Shown: positions 9,714 to 20,007 of the stretch, piece after piece
Layout of the letters: the number at the start of each line of letters is the position of its first letter
Numbering within the stretch: position 1 is the stretch's first letter
NCBI GenBank assembly: GCA_036924835.1
Contig: JBAGRR010000001.1
Coordinates: 62,001-126,000 of the forward strand
Reading direction: 5' to 3'
Length of the DNA stretch: 64,000 bases
Source: Nitrobacteraceae bacterium AZCC 1564
GTDB taxonomy: Bacteria; Pseudomonadota; Alphaproteobacteria; Rhizobiales; Xanthobacteraceae
The notes under the pieces: generated by a model
Told to the model about the DNA's origin: nothing
Seen by the model: the letters and a program-made list of their open reading frames with translations, nothing else
The model's database searches: none
Translations under genes and position numbers: made by a program

Positions 9714-11894
9714 TTACCAGCGCACTCTCATCCCTGCGTAGATCGCTCGCCCGGTCCCTGGTTCGAATAGTGGTGATGAGGCGTCCGCGAGCTTTGTAAT
9801 GCTGGTGCTGGCGATATATGCGGTGTTCGCGATGTTGCGCGCCTCGACATAGAACGAGTACTTGCCGTCGTCGACACCAGCCTTCAGACCCCAAATGGCG
9901 TAAGCCGCCGTGGTGACAGTGTTGAAGTTATCAACGTAGTAGGCCTGCGGCACCCACTCAATGTTCGGACCGATATAGAAGCCATTGGCATGCTTGTAGA
10001 GGACTTCGCCACGCAAGAAGTGGCGAGGTGCGCCGGGCAACTGATTGTTGCCGAACGTTGGATCATTATCGAAGCGGAAGTCATTGAAGGTATAAGCGAG
10101 ATTGACCCACACCTTGTCGCCGTCGGGGACGTTCGTAAAGATGTTCTTGAGCACCGCAACCCCGAGCCCCGCCTCAATGCCTTGATGAACGGTACGATCA
10201 GCATTGACGACGTTACACTGGCCGGGATTTCCGTACATGCATTGCAGTTCGTTCTTGATGTTGGCTCGATAGGCCGCGAGCTCCCACGTGAGATCCGGGC
10301 GCTGCCCACGCGTGCCAATCTCATAGGTCGTCGCGATCTGTGGTTGGATCAGATAGAACGGAATTGCAGGCGCTGCCGAACTTTCGCCGAAGCTCGGCAC
10401 CTCGGCACTGCGCGAGATGTTGGCGAAACCCTGCCAGGTCGGATCGATATCCCACAGGAGGCCGACCTTCGGGCTCCAAATGTTGAACTCGGTCGAACCG
10501 CTCGATGTTGCGCCGAAGCGGGCAATTCGATCTCGTGTCGCATAAAGGAATTGCGTGCCGCCGATCGCTGCAACATTAGGCAGGAAATAGAACGAATCCT
10601 CGATATAGGCGGACGTATTCTTCGATTTGTCGAGGGATGAAGATAGAAGCGCGCCCTTATACCCGCCGACGTTAGCGTACTGTTTGTTGTCGATATCACC
10701 ATCGAGCACATATACGCCAGCGACGAGACGATTGCGAAAACCGTTTATGATCCGATCATCGGTCGCCTTCGCGAATCCACCATAGTCCTTGTACTGATAA
10801 TCAAGCCATTGGAAGATCGGGTGCATCAAGTGGCGATCGACAGCGAACGCTCCGAACTCGACAGTGGTTGAATCGAACCGAACTGTTGTCTTGTTCGCGA
10901 TCCGCCCGGAATCGATGTTGCGCTGCTGATCGTTGATGACGTTCCCCGGCGCTGCTGTCGCCGGAGATGTGAGGGCCGATGCTCTCGTTACAGAGCCCGG
11001 AATGCGTTGGCGAATGTCGTTGGCGTTGATGTAGAAACGCGTCTCGAAATCCGGCGAGAACTGGTAGCCGATGTTGCCGCTGGCGCGGGTGCTGTGGCCA
11101 TAGCTGTGATCGCGAAAACCTTCCGCGGCTTGGTTGGACGCCGTGAAAAATGCGTCCCATGGACCATTGACGCCGCCGACGCTTCCTTGAAAGCGGCGAT
11201 AGTTAAATGAGCCCATATCGATAGCGGCAGTATTAATGCCGCCTACGTCACGCCCCGTGGGCGTTACGAAGTTGATCGCGCCGCCGAGGGAATTCGCGCC
11301 GAACCTGAGCGCGTTCGCCCCCTTCCAGACCTCGACATATTTGTAGGCTGTTGGATCGATTTCCTGAAAATCGCCATAGCCGTCGGACGTATTGATCGGA
11401 ATTCCATCCATATAGAGCTGAACTCCGCGCAGGTGGAAGTTGCGCGAAAGGCTCGAGCCGCGGATGGACAGGCGGGTGTCGTCGCCCCATTTCGGTTGAG
11501 CAAACACGCCGGGGACATATTCGAGGACGTCCTTAATCGTGGCTGCGACAGAACTGTATTTATAGTCCTTGGCCGCGACCACATCGACGCCGCCGGGTGT
11601 TTGCTGAATCTGTTGCCGCGCCTGCTCGGCGGTTTCCGATCCAATCGGCGGGGGCGCTGTCGAGGTCATTGCCGGGGCCGGTGTCGAAGGAGAGGTGGCT
11701 GGCTGCGCACCAGAGGTTCGGGTGGTGCGGGGCTGCCTCGTTGTCTCGACATCAATGGTTGGCAGGGTCTGAGTGGCGGTCTGTGCGGTCGCGGACATAA
11801 CCGAGACCAGCAAAAGGACGGACGCGCACGAGAGGCGTTGTGTTGTTGTGTTGTGCAACGCCGAGCGTCGCAACCACGGATACACGGGTAACAT
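9714..11894 (-). CDS. TonB-dependent outer membrane receptor
   Basis: Outer membrane beta-barrel importer driven by TonB. The 726-residue precursor has an N-terminal export signal ending near MSATAQ (about residue 37), then a candidate TonB box LPTIDVET. A Pro/Thr-rich linker is followed by the plug domain (DVLEYVPGVFAQPKWGDD, LSIRGSSLSRNFHLRGVQLY). The barrel ends in an aromatic residue (VRW), as expected for outer membrane assembly. The substrate is not readable from sequence. A DUF2946 gene lies just upstream on the same strand, and DUF2946 genes often accompany metal-related receptors, so a metal complex is a reasonable guess. Confidence 0.92.
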   Translation of the reverse strand: MLPVYPWLRRSALHNTTTQRLSCASVLLLVSVMSATAQTATQTLPTIDVETTRQPRTTRTSGAQPATSPSTPAPAMTSTAPPPIGSETAEQARQQIQQTPGGVDVVAAKDYKYSSVAATIKDVLEYVPGVFAQPKWGDDTRLSIRGSSLSRNFHLRGVQLYMDGIPINTSDGYGDFQEIDPTAYKYVEVWKGANALRFGANSLGGAINFVTPTGRDVGGINTAAIDMGSFNYRRFQGSVGGVNGPWDAFFTASNQAAEGFRDHSYGHSTRASGNIGYQFSPDFETRFYINANDIRQRIPGSVTRASALTSPATAAPGNVINDQQRNIDSGRIANKTTVRFDSTTVEFGAFAVDRHLMHPIFQWLDYQYKDYGGFAKATDDRIINGFRNRLVAGVYVLDGDIDNKQYANVGGYKGALLSSSLDKSKNTSAYIEDSFYFLPNVAAIGGTQFLYATRDRIARFGATSSGSTEFNIWSPKVGLLWDIDPTWQGFANISRSAEVPSFGESSAAPAIPFYLIQPQIATTYEIGTRGQRPDLTWELAAYRANIKNELQCMYGNPGQCNVVNADRTVHQGIEAGLGVAVLKNIFTNVPDGDKVWVNLAYTFNDFRFDNDPTFGNNQLPGAPRHFLRGEVLYKHANGFYIGPNIEWVPQAYYVDNFNTVTTAAYAIWGLKAGVDDGKYSFYVEARNIANTAYIASTSITKLADASSPLFEPGTGRAIYAGMRVRW

Positions 11895-11951
11895 GGAAAG
11901 GTTCTCACCAGACGAATTGACGAAAAAGCGGGCGCACGAAGGCGCAGGTCG

Positions 11952-12332
11952 TCAAGCGAGGTGAGGAGGGCCGCGGGGCTGGTGGTCGTCGACCGTGAGC
12001 GGGGCGACGAAAGGCTGGGTGGGAGGGGCTTCGTAGAAGATATTGAACGCGATCCGGATCGCGAGCGCCGGAGGTGGCGGCGGCAGATCGGCCATCGCGG
12101 CACCGGACACGCACAACGGGCAATGGATGATCGGCTTGGCCGGATTGCCACTGTCGTCAGTGGCTTGACCCGACGAGCTGCCGTTCAGGCAGAGCTCATG
12201 GAGCGCGTTCAGCTTGAGCGGGGAGATCGAGGCGAGAAGCGTGCTGGTCAGCATCAGGTTGAAGACGAGCGCGTAGGCTGCGACGAGCGCCGCCAACCGA
12301 CCAATCTTCTTGATGCGCGACGAAAGGGTCAC
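11952..12332 (-). CDS. DUF2946 family protein
   Basis: Product of 126 residues with an N-terminal membrane or export segment (about residues 10-35), then the family features ALHELCLNGSS and HCPLCVSGAA with paired cysteines. A Pro-rich tail follows. The GTG at 12332 has a GAGG ribosome site eight bases upstream. The gene is 57 bases before the TonB receptor start and probably co-transcribed with it. Function is unknown; the CPLC motif suggests metal binding or redox chemistry in the periplasm. Confidence 0.8.
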   Translation of the reverse strand: MTLSSRIKKIGRLAALVAAYALVFNLMLTSTLLASISPLKLNALHELCLNGSSSGQATDDSGNPAKPIIHCPLCVSGAAMADLPPPPPALAIRIAFNIFYEAPPTQPFVAPLTVDDHQPRGPPHLA

Positions 12333-12515
12333 TGCTTCAACCTCAAACCTGTCCGTTTGTTAACATGACCGCCAAAGGGCGGAAAGCGAGATTTGGCCCT
12401 ATAACTGCCGCAGCCACCGGCTTTCACTTGTGTTTTCACAGCCGATCCGGTTTGACTACACCCACCCAACTCCACCCCGATTCCGATAGTTTCGAGCCAA
12501 AGTCAGAGTACCCCC

Positions 12516-13835
12516 ATGCGACTCACGCGCTTCTTTTTGCCCATCCTCAAGGAGACGCCAAAGGAGGCCGAGATCGTGTCGCATCGCCTGATGCTGCGCG
12601 CCGGCATGCTGCGTCAGGAGGCCGCCGGTATTTATGCCTGGCTGCCGCTTGGCTTCCGGGTGCTCAAGAAGATCGAGAAGATCGTCCGCGAGGAGCAGGA
12701 CCGGGCAGGCGCCATCGAGCTTCTGATGCCGACGCTCCAGCTTGCGGATTTGTGGCGGGAGAGTGGACGCTACGATGCCTATGGGCCGGAAATGCTGCGC
12801 ATCCAGGACCGGCACAAACGCGAGCTTCTGTACGGGCCGACCAACGAGGAAATGATCACGGAAATCTTCCGTGCTTACGTGAAGTCTTACAGAAGCCTTC
12901 CGCTCAATCTCTATCATATTCAATGGAAATTCCGCGACGAGCAGCGTCCGCGCTTCGGCGTGATGCGCGGCCGCGAATTTCTCATGAAGGACGCTTATTC
13001 CTTCGATGTGGATGAGGCTGCGGCGCGCTTGTCCTACAACCGGATGTTCGTGGCTTACCTGCGCACATTTGCGCGCATGGGCATCAAGGCCATCCCGATG
13101 CGGGCGGAAACCGGGCCGATCGGCGGTGACCTGTCGCATGAGTTCATCGTGCTGGCGGAGACCGGCGAGTCGGCGGTGTTCTGCAACAAGGACGTGCTGG
13201 ACCTGCCGATCCCTAGCGCGGATGTCGACTACAGCGGCGACCTCACGCCCATTATCAAGCAGTGGACCGAACTCTATGCGGCGACAGAGGATGTCCACGA
13301 TCCTGCGCGCTATGATCGCGAAGTCCCCGAAGACAAGCGGGTTCAGACCCGCGGCATCGAGGTGGGGCAGATCTTTTACTTCGGCACGAAGTATTCGGAC
13401 ACTATGAAGGCAATGGTCAATGGTCCGGACGGCACCGAACAACCCATCCATGGCGGGTCGTATGGTGTCGGTGTGTCGCGTCTGGTTGGTGCGATCATCG
13501 AAGCCTGCCACGACGAGAACGGCATCAAGTGGCCGGAGGAGGTAGCACCATTCCGCGTTGCGATCTTGAACCTGAAGCAGGACGATGCGGCGACGGGCGA
13601 GGCTTGTGAGAAGTTCTACAAGGCGCTGACCGCTAAGGGCGTTGATGTTCTCTACGATGACACCGACCAGCGGCCGGGCGGCAAGTTCGCGACCGCCGAT
13701 TTGATCGGCATTCCATGGCAGGTGTTGATCGGTCCGCGCGGATTGGCTGAAGGTAAAGTTGAGATCAAGCGCCGCAGCGATGGCTCACGCGAGTTCATGA
13801 GTCTCGACGACGCAATCAACCGTTTCGTGCACTGA
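12516..13835 (+). CDS. proS: Prolyl-tRNA synthetase, short alphaproteobacterial type
   Basis: Class II aminoacyl-tRNA synthetase that charges tRNA-Pro. The 439-residue length is that of the alphaproteobacterial form, which lacks the large editing insertion found between motifs 2 and 3 in E. coli ProS. Visible motifs include the [13 protein letters not shown] region, motif 2 ([20 protein letters not shown]) and motif 3 ([14 protein letters not shown]). The anticodon-binding domain occupies roughly the last 100 residues. It is divergent from DUF2946; 183 bases separate the two starts. Confidence 0.95.
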   Translation: MRLTRFFLPILKETPKEAEIVSHRLMLRAGMLRQEAAGIYAWLPLGFRVLKKIEKIVREEQDRAGAIELLMPTLQLADLWRESGRYDAYGPEMLRIQDRHKRELLYGPTNEEMITEIFRAYVKSYRSLPLNLYHIQWKFRDEQRPRFGVMRGREFLMKDAYSFDVDEAAARLSYNRMFVAYLRTFARMGIKAIPMRAETGPIGGDLSHEFIVLAETGESAVFCNKDVLDLPIPSADVDYSGDLTPIIKQWTELYAATEDVHDPARYDREVPEDKRVQTRGIEVGQIFYFGTKYSDTMKAMVNGPDGTEQPIHGGSYGVGVSRLVGAIIEACHDENGIKWPEEVAPFRVAILNLKQDDAATGEACEKFYKALTAKGVDVLYDDTDQRPGGKFATADLIGIPWQVLIGPRGLAEGKVEIKRRSDGSREFMSLDDAINRFVH

Positions 13836-13919
13836 TTTATATTTGGTGCTGTCGCAGTTGCTGTAGCACCTGACTAGAATTAGCCCGATTCGTGTGAAAA
13901 TCCGGACCATGGAACAGAC

Positions 13920-15188
13920 ATGAGCGAGCCAGTTCGGACCCGACCCTTTGCGCCCTTCGAGTGGCTGCTGTCGACCCGCTACCTGCGGGCGAGGCGCAAG
14001 GAAGGATTTATTTCGGTCATCGCAGGCTTTTCATTTCTCGGCATCATGCTCGGCGTCGCGACGCTGATCATCGTGATGGCGGTGATGAACGGCTTCCGGA
14101 AGGAATTGCTCGACAAGATTCTCGGTCTCAACGGTCACCTGCTTGTTCAGCCTCTGGAATCGCCACTGACTGACTGGCGCGACGTTGCCGAGCGGATCAG
14201 CGCTGTGGACGGCATTCGGCTGGCTGCGCCGATCGTCGAAGGACAGGCGCTTGCATCATCACCGTTCAATGCCTCCGGCGTTCTGGTGCGTGGCATCCGG
14301 TCGGACGACCTGAACAAGCTCACCTCGATTGCGAAGAACATCAAGCAAGGCACTCTCGAAGGCTTCGATGAGGGGCAAGGCGTTGCCATCGGCCGCCGCC
14401 TCGCGGATCAGTTGTCGTTGCGTGCCGGTGACAGCATCACGCTGGTTGCGCCGCGGGGCGCGATCACCCCGATGGGCACTACGCCGCGGATCAAACCCTA
14501 CAAAGTGGCGGCCGTCTTCGAGATCGGCATGTCCGAGTACGACTCGGCATTCGTTTTCATGCCGCTGGCTGAGGCGCAGGCCTACTTCAACCGCGCCAAT
14601 GACGTGACGTCGATCGAGATTTACACCAACAATCCCGACAAGGTGGACAGCTTCAGGAAGGCCGTCACCGAGGCGGCGCAGCGGCCGATCTTCCTTGTGG
14701 ACTGGCGCCAACGCAACTCCACCTTCTTCAATGCGCTTCAGGTCGAGCGGAATGTGATGTTCCTGATCCTGACGCTGATTGTTCTGGTGGCCGCGCTCAA
14801 CATCGTGTCTGGCCTCATCATGCTGGTGAAGGATAAAGGCAGCGACATCGCCATACTTCGGACCATGGGCGCCAGCCAGGGCTCGATCATGCGGGTGTTT
14901 CTGATCACGGGCGCCGCAATCGGGGTAGTGGGCACGCTGGTCGGATTTATCCTGGGGCTCGTGATCTGTTTGAACATCGAGTCCATCAGGCAGTTCATTT
15001 CCTGGCTCACCAACACGGAGTTGTTCTCCCCCGAGCTTTATTTCCTCTCCAAGCTGCCGGCCGAGGTCGACGTTGGAGAAACCGCTGCGGTCGTGATCAT
15101 GGCGCTCAGCTTGTCATTCCTGGCAACGCTGTACCCGTCATGGCGGGCGGCTCGGCTCGATCCCATTGAAGCCCTCAGGTACGAGTGA
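13920..15188 (+). CDS. lolE: Lipoprotein-releasing ABC transporter permease (LolC/LolE family)
   Basis: Inner membrane permease that extracts lipoproteins from the inner membrane and hands them to LolA. The 422-residue product has one N-terminal transmembrane helix (about residues 25-50), a large periplasmic MacB-like core domain, and three helices in the last 150 residues, as in LolC/LolE. The C-terminal [18 protein letters not shown] motif is the hallmark of the family. Only one permease gene is present, as is usual in alphaproteobacteria. The stop overlaps the lolD start (GTGA at 15185). Confidence 0.93.
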   Translation: MSEPVRTRPFAPFEWLLSTRYLRARRKEGFISVIAGFSFLGIMLGVATLIIVMAVMNGFRKELLDKILGLNGHLLVQPLESPLTDWRDVAERISAVDGIRLAAPIVEGQALASSPFNASGVLVRGIRSDDLNKLTSIAKNIKQGTLEGFDEGQGVAIGRRLADQLSLRAGDSITLVAPRGAITPMGTTPRIKPYKVAAVFEIGMSEYDSAFVFMPLAEAQAYFNRANDVTSIEIYTNNPDKVDSFRKAVTEAAQRPIFLVDWRQRNSTFFNALQVERNVMFLILTLIVLVAALNIVSGLIMLVKDKGSDIAILRTMGASQGSIMRVFLITGAAIGVVGTLVGFILGLVICLNIESIRQFISWLTNTELFSPELYFLSKLPAEVDVGETAAVVIMALSLSFLATLYPSWRAARLDPIEALRYE

Positions 15189-15895
15189 GCACTGGGATGG
15201 AGCAAGAGGAGAAGGAAGTTCCGGTTGTTTACCTGCATGACGTCCACAGGCGCTACAAGCAGGGTGAGGGCACGCTGACGATCCTCGACGGCGCCACGTT
15301 GGCGCTGTGGGAAGGGCAATCCGTTGCACTCGTTGCGCCGTCAGGCACTGGAAAGTCCACCCTCCTGCACATCGCCGGTCTGCTTGAACATGCCGATGAA
15401 GGCGAGGTTTATATTGGCGGTGCTGCCACATCGAGCCTTACCGACGCGCAACGCACGCAGATCCGCCGCACTGACATCGGCTTCGTCTATCAATCGCACC
15501 GGCTGTTGCCGGAGTTCTCTGCGCTTGAAAACGTGATGTTGCCGCAGATGATCCGCGGTTTGTCACGCAAGGAAACCGTGAAGCGTTCCCAGGAAATCCT
15601 TTCGTATCTGGGGTTGTCCGAGCGCGTGACCCACCGGCCTGCCGAATTGTCCGGTGGCGAGCAGCAGCGCGTAGCGATCGCGCGCGCGGTCGCCAATGCA
15701 CCGCGTGTTTTGCTGGCCGACGAACCAACCGGAAATCTCGATCCACACACATCGGATCACGTCTTTCAGGCACTGATGCAACTCGTGCGGGCGACGGGGG
15801 TGGCGATGCTGATCGCGACCCACAACATGGAGCTGGCCGCGCGAATGGACCGGCGGGTGTCCATCCAGGAGGGCAAGGTCGTCGAGCTCGACTGA
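15185..15895 (+). CDS. lolD: Lipoprotein-releasing ABC transporter ATPase
   Basis: ATP-binding subunit partnering the upstream permease. The 236-residue product has Walker [10 protein letters not shown] (about residues 48-56), the Q-loop region [16 protein letters not shown], the signature LSGGEQQR, Walker [12 protein letters not shown] and the H-loop ATHNMEL. The GTG at 15185 overlaps the permease stop; an ATG at 15197 is also possible. Confidence 0.94.
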   Translation: MSTGMEQEEKEVPVVYLHDVHRRYKQGEGTLTILDGATLALWEGQSVALVAPSGTGKSTLLHIAGLLEHADEGEVYIGGAATSSLTDAQRTQIRRTDIGFVYQSHRLLPEFSALENVMLPQMIRGLSRKETVKRSQEILSYLGLSERVTHRPAELSGGEQQRVAIARAVANAPRVLLADEPTGNLDPHTSDHVFQALMQLVRATGVAMLIATHNMELAARMDRRVSIQEGKVVELD

Positions 15896-15998
15896 GCCAA
15901 ACGAGTATTGAAAACCTACGCTTCTTCAATAGCTTGGCGCCTCTTAAGAATCTGTTAAGTCAGTTGCTTCGCTGCGCTCCGGGCTTGCTTGACTTCGA

Positions 15999-16031
15999 GA
16001 ACAAAAAAAGAACAATGTTCTTATTATGTTC
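15999..16031. promoter_or_regulatory. Two LexA (SOS) boxes in mirror arrangement
   Basis: GAAC-N7-GAAC occupies 15999-16013 and GTTC-N7-GTTC occupies 16017-16031, separated by AAT. Each matches the alphaproteobacterial LexA consensus (GTTC-N7-GTTC or its complement), and the pair forms a 33-base imperfect palindrome. It lies 16 bases before the start of the 32-codon gene at 16048 and 273 bases before dnaE. Identification is by consensus match; binding is inferred. Confidence 0.75.
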
Positions 16032-16047
16032 TTAGTGGAGTCGATCC

Positions 16048-16146
16048 ATGTTGAAGACATTCGTTGAAGAAGCTGCAGCGCTGGCCTCGGTTGTGCTGTT
16101 CGTCGGGATGATTGCGATCTGGGCGCAGGTCATTCCTCAGCTCTAA
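16048..16146 (+). CDS. 32-residue single-pass membrane peptide, putative SOS gene
   Basis: ATG at 16048 with GGAG seven bases upstream; stop TAA at 16144. The peptide begins MLKTFVEEAAALAS and continues as one hydrophobic helix ending near AIWAQVIPQL, so it should be a single-pass inner membrane protein with a short N-terminus. It lies directly behind two LexA boxes and ahead of dnaE. Size, membrane helix and LexA control resemble SidA, the 29-residue SOS division inhibitor of Caulobacter. That parallel is by features only, not by alignment. Confidence 0.72.
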   Translation: MLKTFVEEAAALASVVLFVGMIAIWAQVIPQL

Positions 16147-16304
16147 ATCCCTTGAGGCTGGGGAAAAGGATGATGAGCCCGTTTGTCGGCGTCTTGAACG
16201 TGGACACCTGCAGGTCGAGGCACCACCATCGACCCTGATGAGTCGCTCTGTTTCATCGCCGCTGAGGTGAGGGAGCAGGGTTCTTCCAAAGATTGCAGGT
16301 TGCC

Positions 16305-19300
16305 ATGTCGAACGTCGCACCACCGAAATTAGCCGGATCGGACGCAGGATTCGTGCATCTGCACGTCCATTCCGCTTATTCGTTGCTGCAGGCGTCGATC
16401 ACCATCGCGAAGCTGGCTGAATTGGCAAAGGCCGATCATCAACCGGCGCTGGCGCTGACCGATAACGACAACATGTTCGGTTCGCTGGAGTTCTCCGAGA
16501 AACTGGCGGGGTCCGGCATCCAGCCGATCACTGGTTGCTCGCTGGCGGTTGATTTCGGTGACCAGGATCCCAATGCCCGTAACGCGTTAGCTCCGGCGCG
16601 CATCGTCCTGCTTGCGATGCGCGAGGAGGGTTATCGCAGCCTCATGCGGCTGAACTCCCGGGCGTTTCTTGAAACGCCCACCAACGAGGCTGTGCACATC
16701 AAGATTGAATGGCTGGAGGGTGAGAGCGATCACTTGATCGCACTCACTGGCGGCGCGGAAGGGCCGGTGGCTCAGGCCATCATTGCCGATCAGCCGGCCT
16801 TGGCAGAGGCACGGTGCGACAGGCTCGTGAAGCTGTTCGGTGATCGCCTGTACATCGAACTGCAACGCCACGGCCTCGATAGCGAGCGCAAAAGCGAAGC
16901 CAGCTTGATTGACCTTGCCTATGCCAAGGGGCTGCCACTGGTCGCGACCAACGCGCCGCATTTTGCCAGCACCGACGATTATGAAGCGCACGATGCCTTG
17001 CTCTGCATCGCCGGCGGCAGGCTGGTGTCAGATACCGACCGTCACCAACTCACTCCCGATCACCGGTTCAAGTCACGCGCCGAAATGGCAGTGCTGTTTG
17101 CGGATCTGCCTGAGGCGCTAGCTTCGACAGTTGAGATCGCGCGGCGCTGCGCGTTCCGTCCGAGAACGCGCAAGCCGATCCTGCCGCGCTTTACGGTCGG
17201 AAGCGACAATGCGGCGGATGCGGAAGCGGCGGAAGGCGCCGAGCTGCGCCGTCAGGCCGAGGAGGGATTGAAGCGCAGGCTTACTACGCATGGCCTGTCG
17301 CAAGGGGCGACTGAAGAGACCTACAGCAAGCGTCTCGCCTTCGAACTCGATGTTATTACCCGAATGAACTATTCGGGTTACTTCCTGATCGTGTCGGACT
17401 TCATCAAGTGGGCCAAGGCGCAGGGCATTCCCGTAGGCCCGGGCCGCGGTTCGGGCGCAGGCTCGCTGGTTGCGTATGCGCTGACCATTACCGATCTTGA
17501 TCCGATCCGCTTCGCTTTGCTGTTCGAGCGCTTCCTCAATCCAGAACGCGTGTCGATGCCGGACTTCGACATCGACTTCTGTCAGGACCGGCGCGGCGAA
17601 GTGATCCGCTATGTGCAGGAGCGCTACGGCCGCGATCAGGTTGGGCAGATCATTACATTCGGTACGCTGCAGGCGCGCGGCGTGTTGCGCGATGTGGGCC
17701 GCGTGCTGCAGATGCCGTACGGGCAGGTGGATCGCCTGACGAAACTCGTACCGCAGAATCCGGCTGCGCCGGTGACTCTTGCGGCGGCAATCGAGGGCGA
17801 GCCGAAACTCCAGGCATTTCGTGACGAAGATCCGGTGGTCGCGCGCGCATTCGACATTGCGCAGCGTCTCGAAGGTCTGACGCGCCACGCCTCAACTCAC
17901 GCCGCAGGCATCGTGATCGGCGATCGGCCGCTGAGTGAACTGGTGCCGATGTATCGCGATCCGAAATCGGACATGCCGGTCACGCAGTTCAACATGAAAT
18001 GGGTTGAGCCTGCCGGACTGGTGAAGTTCGACTTCCTCGGCCTGAAGACGTTGACAGTGCTGGACGTCGCCGTGAAGCTCTTGAAGCAACGTAACGTTCA
18101 CGTCGATCTCGCGACGCTGCCGCTGGACGACAAAGAGAGCTACGAAATGCTGGCGCGCGGCGAAACGGTCGGCGTGTTCCAGGTGGAAAGTCAGGGCATG
18201 CGGCGCGCGCTCATCGACATGCGACCCGACCGTTTCGAGGACATCATCGCACTGGTGGCATTGTATCGCCCAGGTCCGATGGCGAACATCCCGACTTATT
18301 GCGCCCGCAAGCATGGCGATGAGGAGCCTGACTATCTCCACCCAATGCTGGAGCCGATTCTGAAGGAAACCTTCGGCGTCATCATCTACCAGGAGCAGGT
18401 GATGCAGATCGCGCAGGTGATGGCCGGCTACTCGCTGGGCGACGCCGACCTGCTGCGGCGCGCCATGGGTAAGAAGATCCGTGCGGAGATGGAAAAGCAG
18501 CGCGAGATCTTTGTCGCGGGTTCGGTCAAGAACGGCATCGCTAAGGGGCAGGCGGAGACGATCTTCGAATTGCTCGCGAAGTTCGCCGACTACGGCTTCA
18601 ACAAGAGCCACGCTGCGGCCTACGCGCTGGTGTCGTATCAGACCGCCTACATGAAGGCGCACTATCCGGTGGAGTTCATCGCAGCATCCATGACGCTCGA
18701 TATGAACAACACCGACAAGCTATCCGAATTCAGGGCCGAGGCGCAGCGCCTCGGCAAGAAGGTCGAACCGCCATCGATCAACCGTTCCGGTTCGACATTC
18801 GAGGTCAGCGGCGACACCATTTACTACGCATTAGCTGCGCTCAAAGGCGTTGGCAGTCAGGCCGTGGATATGATCGTGGAAGCGCGGCGCGAGGGCATGT
18901 TCACGTCACTTGCGGATTTCGCCTCAAAGGTGAATCCGCGGGCGATCAATAAGCGCGTGCTTGAAAGTCTGGCCGCTGCCGGTGCTTTCGACACTCTTGA
19001 TCCCAACCGCGGACGTGTCTTCGCAGGTGCCGACGCGATCCTCGCCGCGTGTCAGCGCAGTCATGAAGCGTCCACGTCGGGACAGAACGATATGTTCGGC
19101 GGTATGGCGGACGCGCCGAGCATTGTATTGCCGAACATCGAGCCATGGCTGCCCGCGGACCGGCTGAGGCGCGAATACGATGCGATCGGCTTCTTCCTGT
19201 CGGGCCATCCGCTCGATGATTACGCAACAGCGCTGAAGCGTCTACGCGTGCAATCGTGGAGTGAATTCTCACGCGCAGTGAAAAGCGGTGCGACAGCCGG

Positions 19301-19835
19301 CCGTGTTGCGGCCACGGTCGTCTCGCGTATGGAGCGCCGGACCAAGACCGGCAACAAGATGGGCATCATCGGTCTGTCAGATCCAACCGGGCACTTCGAA
19401 GCTGTGCTATTCTCTGAAGGGCTTGCACAGTATCGCGATGTGCTGGAGCCAGGCTCTGCGGTGCTGCTGCAGCTCGGAGCTGAACTGCAGGGTGATGACG
19501 TCCGCGCGCGCATTCTCCACGCGGAGCCGCTGGACGATGCGGCCGCTAAAACCCAAAAAGGTCTTCGCATTTTCGTGCGCGATGACAAGCCGCTCGACTC
19601 GATCGCTAAACGGCTTGAGAGTCACCAGACATCGGCGCCGAGCAGCTCAAACGGAATTCCGACTGTGCGGTCCGCACCGATGCAGCCGGGCGGCGACGGC
19701 GAGGTGACGCTGATCATGTTGCTCGACCTGCAGACGGAAGTGGAAATGAAGCTGCCCGGCCGGTTCCGCGTCTCGCCGCAGATTGCGGGAGCCTTGAAGG
19801 CTGTCACCGGCGTGGTGGACGTTCAGACGCTTTAG
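16305..19835 (+). CDS. dnaE: DNA polymerase III alpha subunit
   Basis: Catalytic subunit of the replicative polymerase. The product has 1176 residues from the ATG at 16305. The N-terminal PHP domain starts with HLHVHSAYSLLQ. The palm contains GPGRGSGAGSLVAYAL and the catalytic aspartates in PDFDIDF (residues 419-425). The finger and beta-binding regions follow, with an HhH segment (YYALAALKGVGSQAVDMIVEA begins it) and an OB domain near residues 995-1075. Length and motifs fit the main replicative DnaE1, not the error-prone DnaE2. An upstream TTG at 16293 is less likely as the start. Confidence 0.96.
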   Translation: MSNVAPPKLAGSDAGFVHLHVHSAYSLLQASITIAKLAELAKADHQPALALTDNDNMFGSLEFSEKLAGSGIQPITGCSLAVDFGDQDPNARNALAPARIVLLAMREEGYRSLMRLNSRAFLETPTNEAVHIKIEWLEGESDHLIALTGGAEGPVAQAIIADQPALAEARCDRLVKLFGDRLYIELQRHGLDSERKSEASLIDLAYAKGLPLVATNAPHFASTDDYEAHDALLCIAGGRLVSDTDRHQLTPDHRFKSRAEMAVLFADLPEALASTVEIARRCAFRPRTRKPILPRFTVGSDNAADAEAAEGAELRRQAEEGLKRRLTTHGLSQGATEETYSKRLAFELDVITRMNYSGYFLIVSDFIKWAKAQGIPVGPGRGSGAGSLVAYALTITDLDPIRFALLFERFLNPERVSMPDFDIDFCQDRRGEVIRYVQERYGRDQVGQIITFGTLQARGVLRDVGRVLQMPYGQVDRLTKLVPQNPAAPVTLAAAIEGEPKLQAFRDEDPVVARAFDIAQRLEGLTRHASTHAAGIVIGDRPLSELVPMYRDPKSDMPVTQFNMKWVEPAGLVKFDFLGLKTLTVLDVAVKLLKQRNVHVDLATLPLDDKESYEMLARGETVGVFQVESQGMRRALIDMRPDRFEDIIALVALYRPGPMANIPTYCARKHGDEEPDYLHPMLEPILKETFGVIIYQEQVMQIAQVMAGYSLGDADLLRRAMGKKIRAEMEKQREIFVAGSVKNGIAKGQAETIFELLAKFADYGFNKSHAAAYALVSYQTAYMKAHYPVEFIAASMTLDMNNTDKLSEFRAEAQRLGKKVEPPSINRSGSTFEVSGDTIYYALAALKGVGSQAVDMIVEARREGMFTSLADFASKVNPRAINKRVLESLAAAGAFDTLDPNRGRVFAGADAILAACQRSHEASTSGQNDMFGGMADAPSIVLPNIEPWLPADRLRREYDAIGFFLSGHPLDDYATALKRLRVQSWSEFSRAVKSGATAGRVAATVVSRMERRTKTGNKMGIIGLSDPTGHFEAVLFSEGLAQYRDVLEPGSAVLLQLGAELQGDDVRARILHAEPLDDAAAKTQKGLRIFVRDDKPLDSIAKRLESHQTSAPSSSNGIPTVRSAPMQPGGDGEVTLIMLLDLQTEVEMKLPGRFRVSPQIAGALKAVTGVVDVQTL

Positions 19836-19945
19836 CGGCGTCCTCCCGCGATCATCGAAGGGTGCTGTCGCGAGAGCTTCGGGCTTGCGACATTGCGTCG
19901 CGATATGCGGCGCTGATGTGTTCTACCTTGTTATAACTGTGTTTC

Positions 19946-19960
19946 GTTCAAACTCTGTTC
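19946..19960. promoter_or_regulatory. LexA-type box upstream of the caspase-like gene
   Basis: The sequence is GTTC-AAACTCT-GTTC, an exact GTTC-N7-GTTC match to the alphaproteobacterial SOS box. It ends 47 bases before the ATG at 20008, in the only gap between dnaE and the caspase-like gene. The match has eight fixed positions, so a chance hit somewhere in 64 kb is possible. Its intergenic, promoter-proximal position makes regulation plausible. Confidence 0.6.
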
Positions 19961-20007
19961 ATGCGAGGAGGAATCGACTTCGCTGAGGATTGAATAGGAC
20001 TCGTCTC

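Noticed and set aside
12365-13015. Plus-strand frame overlapping the proS start
   Set aside because: Runs out of frame through certain proS sequence; no similarity and no suitable start.
13853-13878. Hairpin GGTGCT...AGCACC between proS and lolE as terminator
   Set aside because: Only six paired bases with a 14-base loop and no T run; too weak to call.
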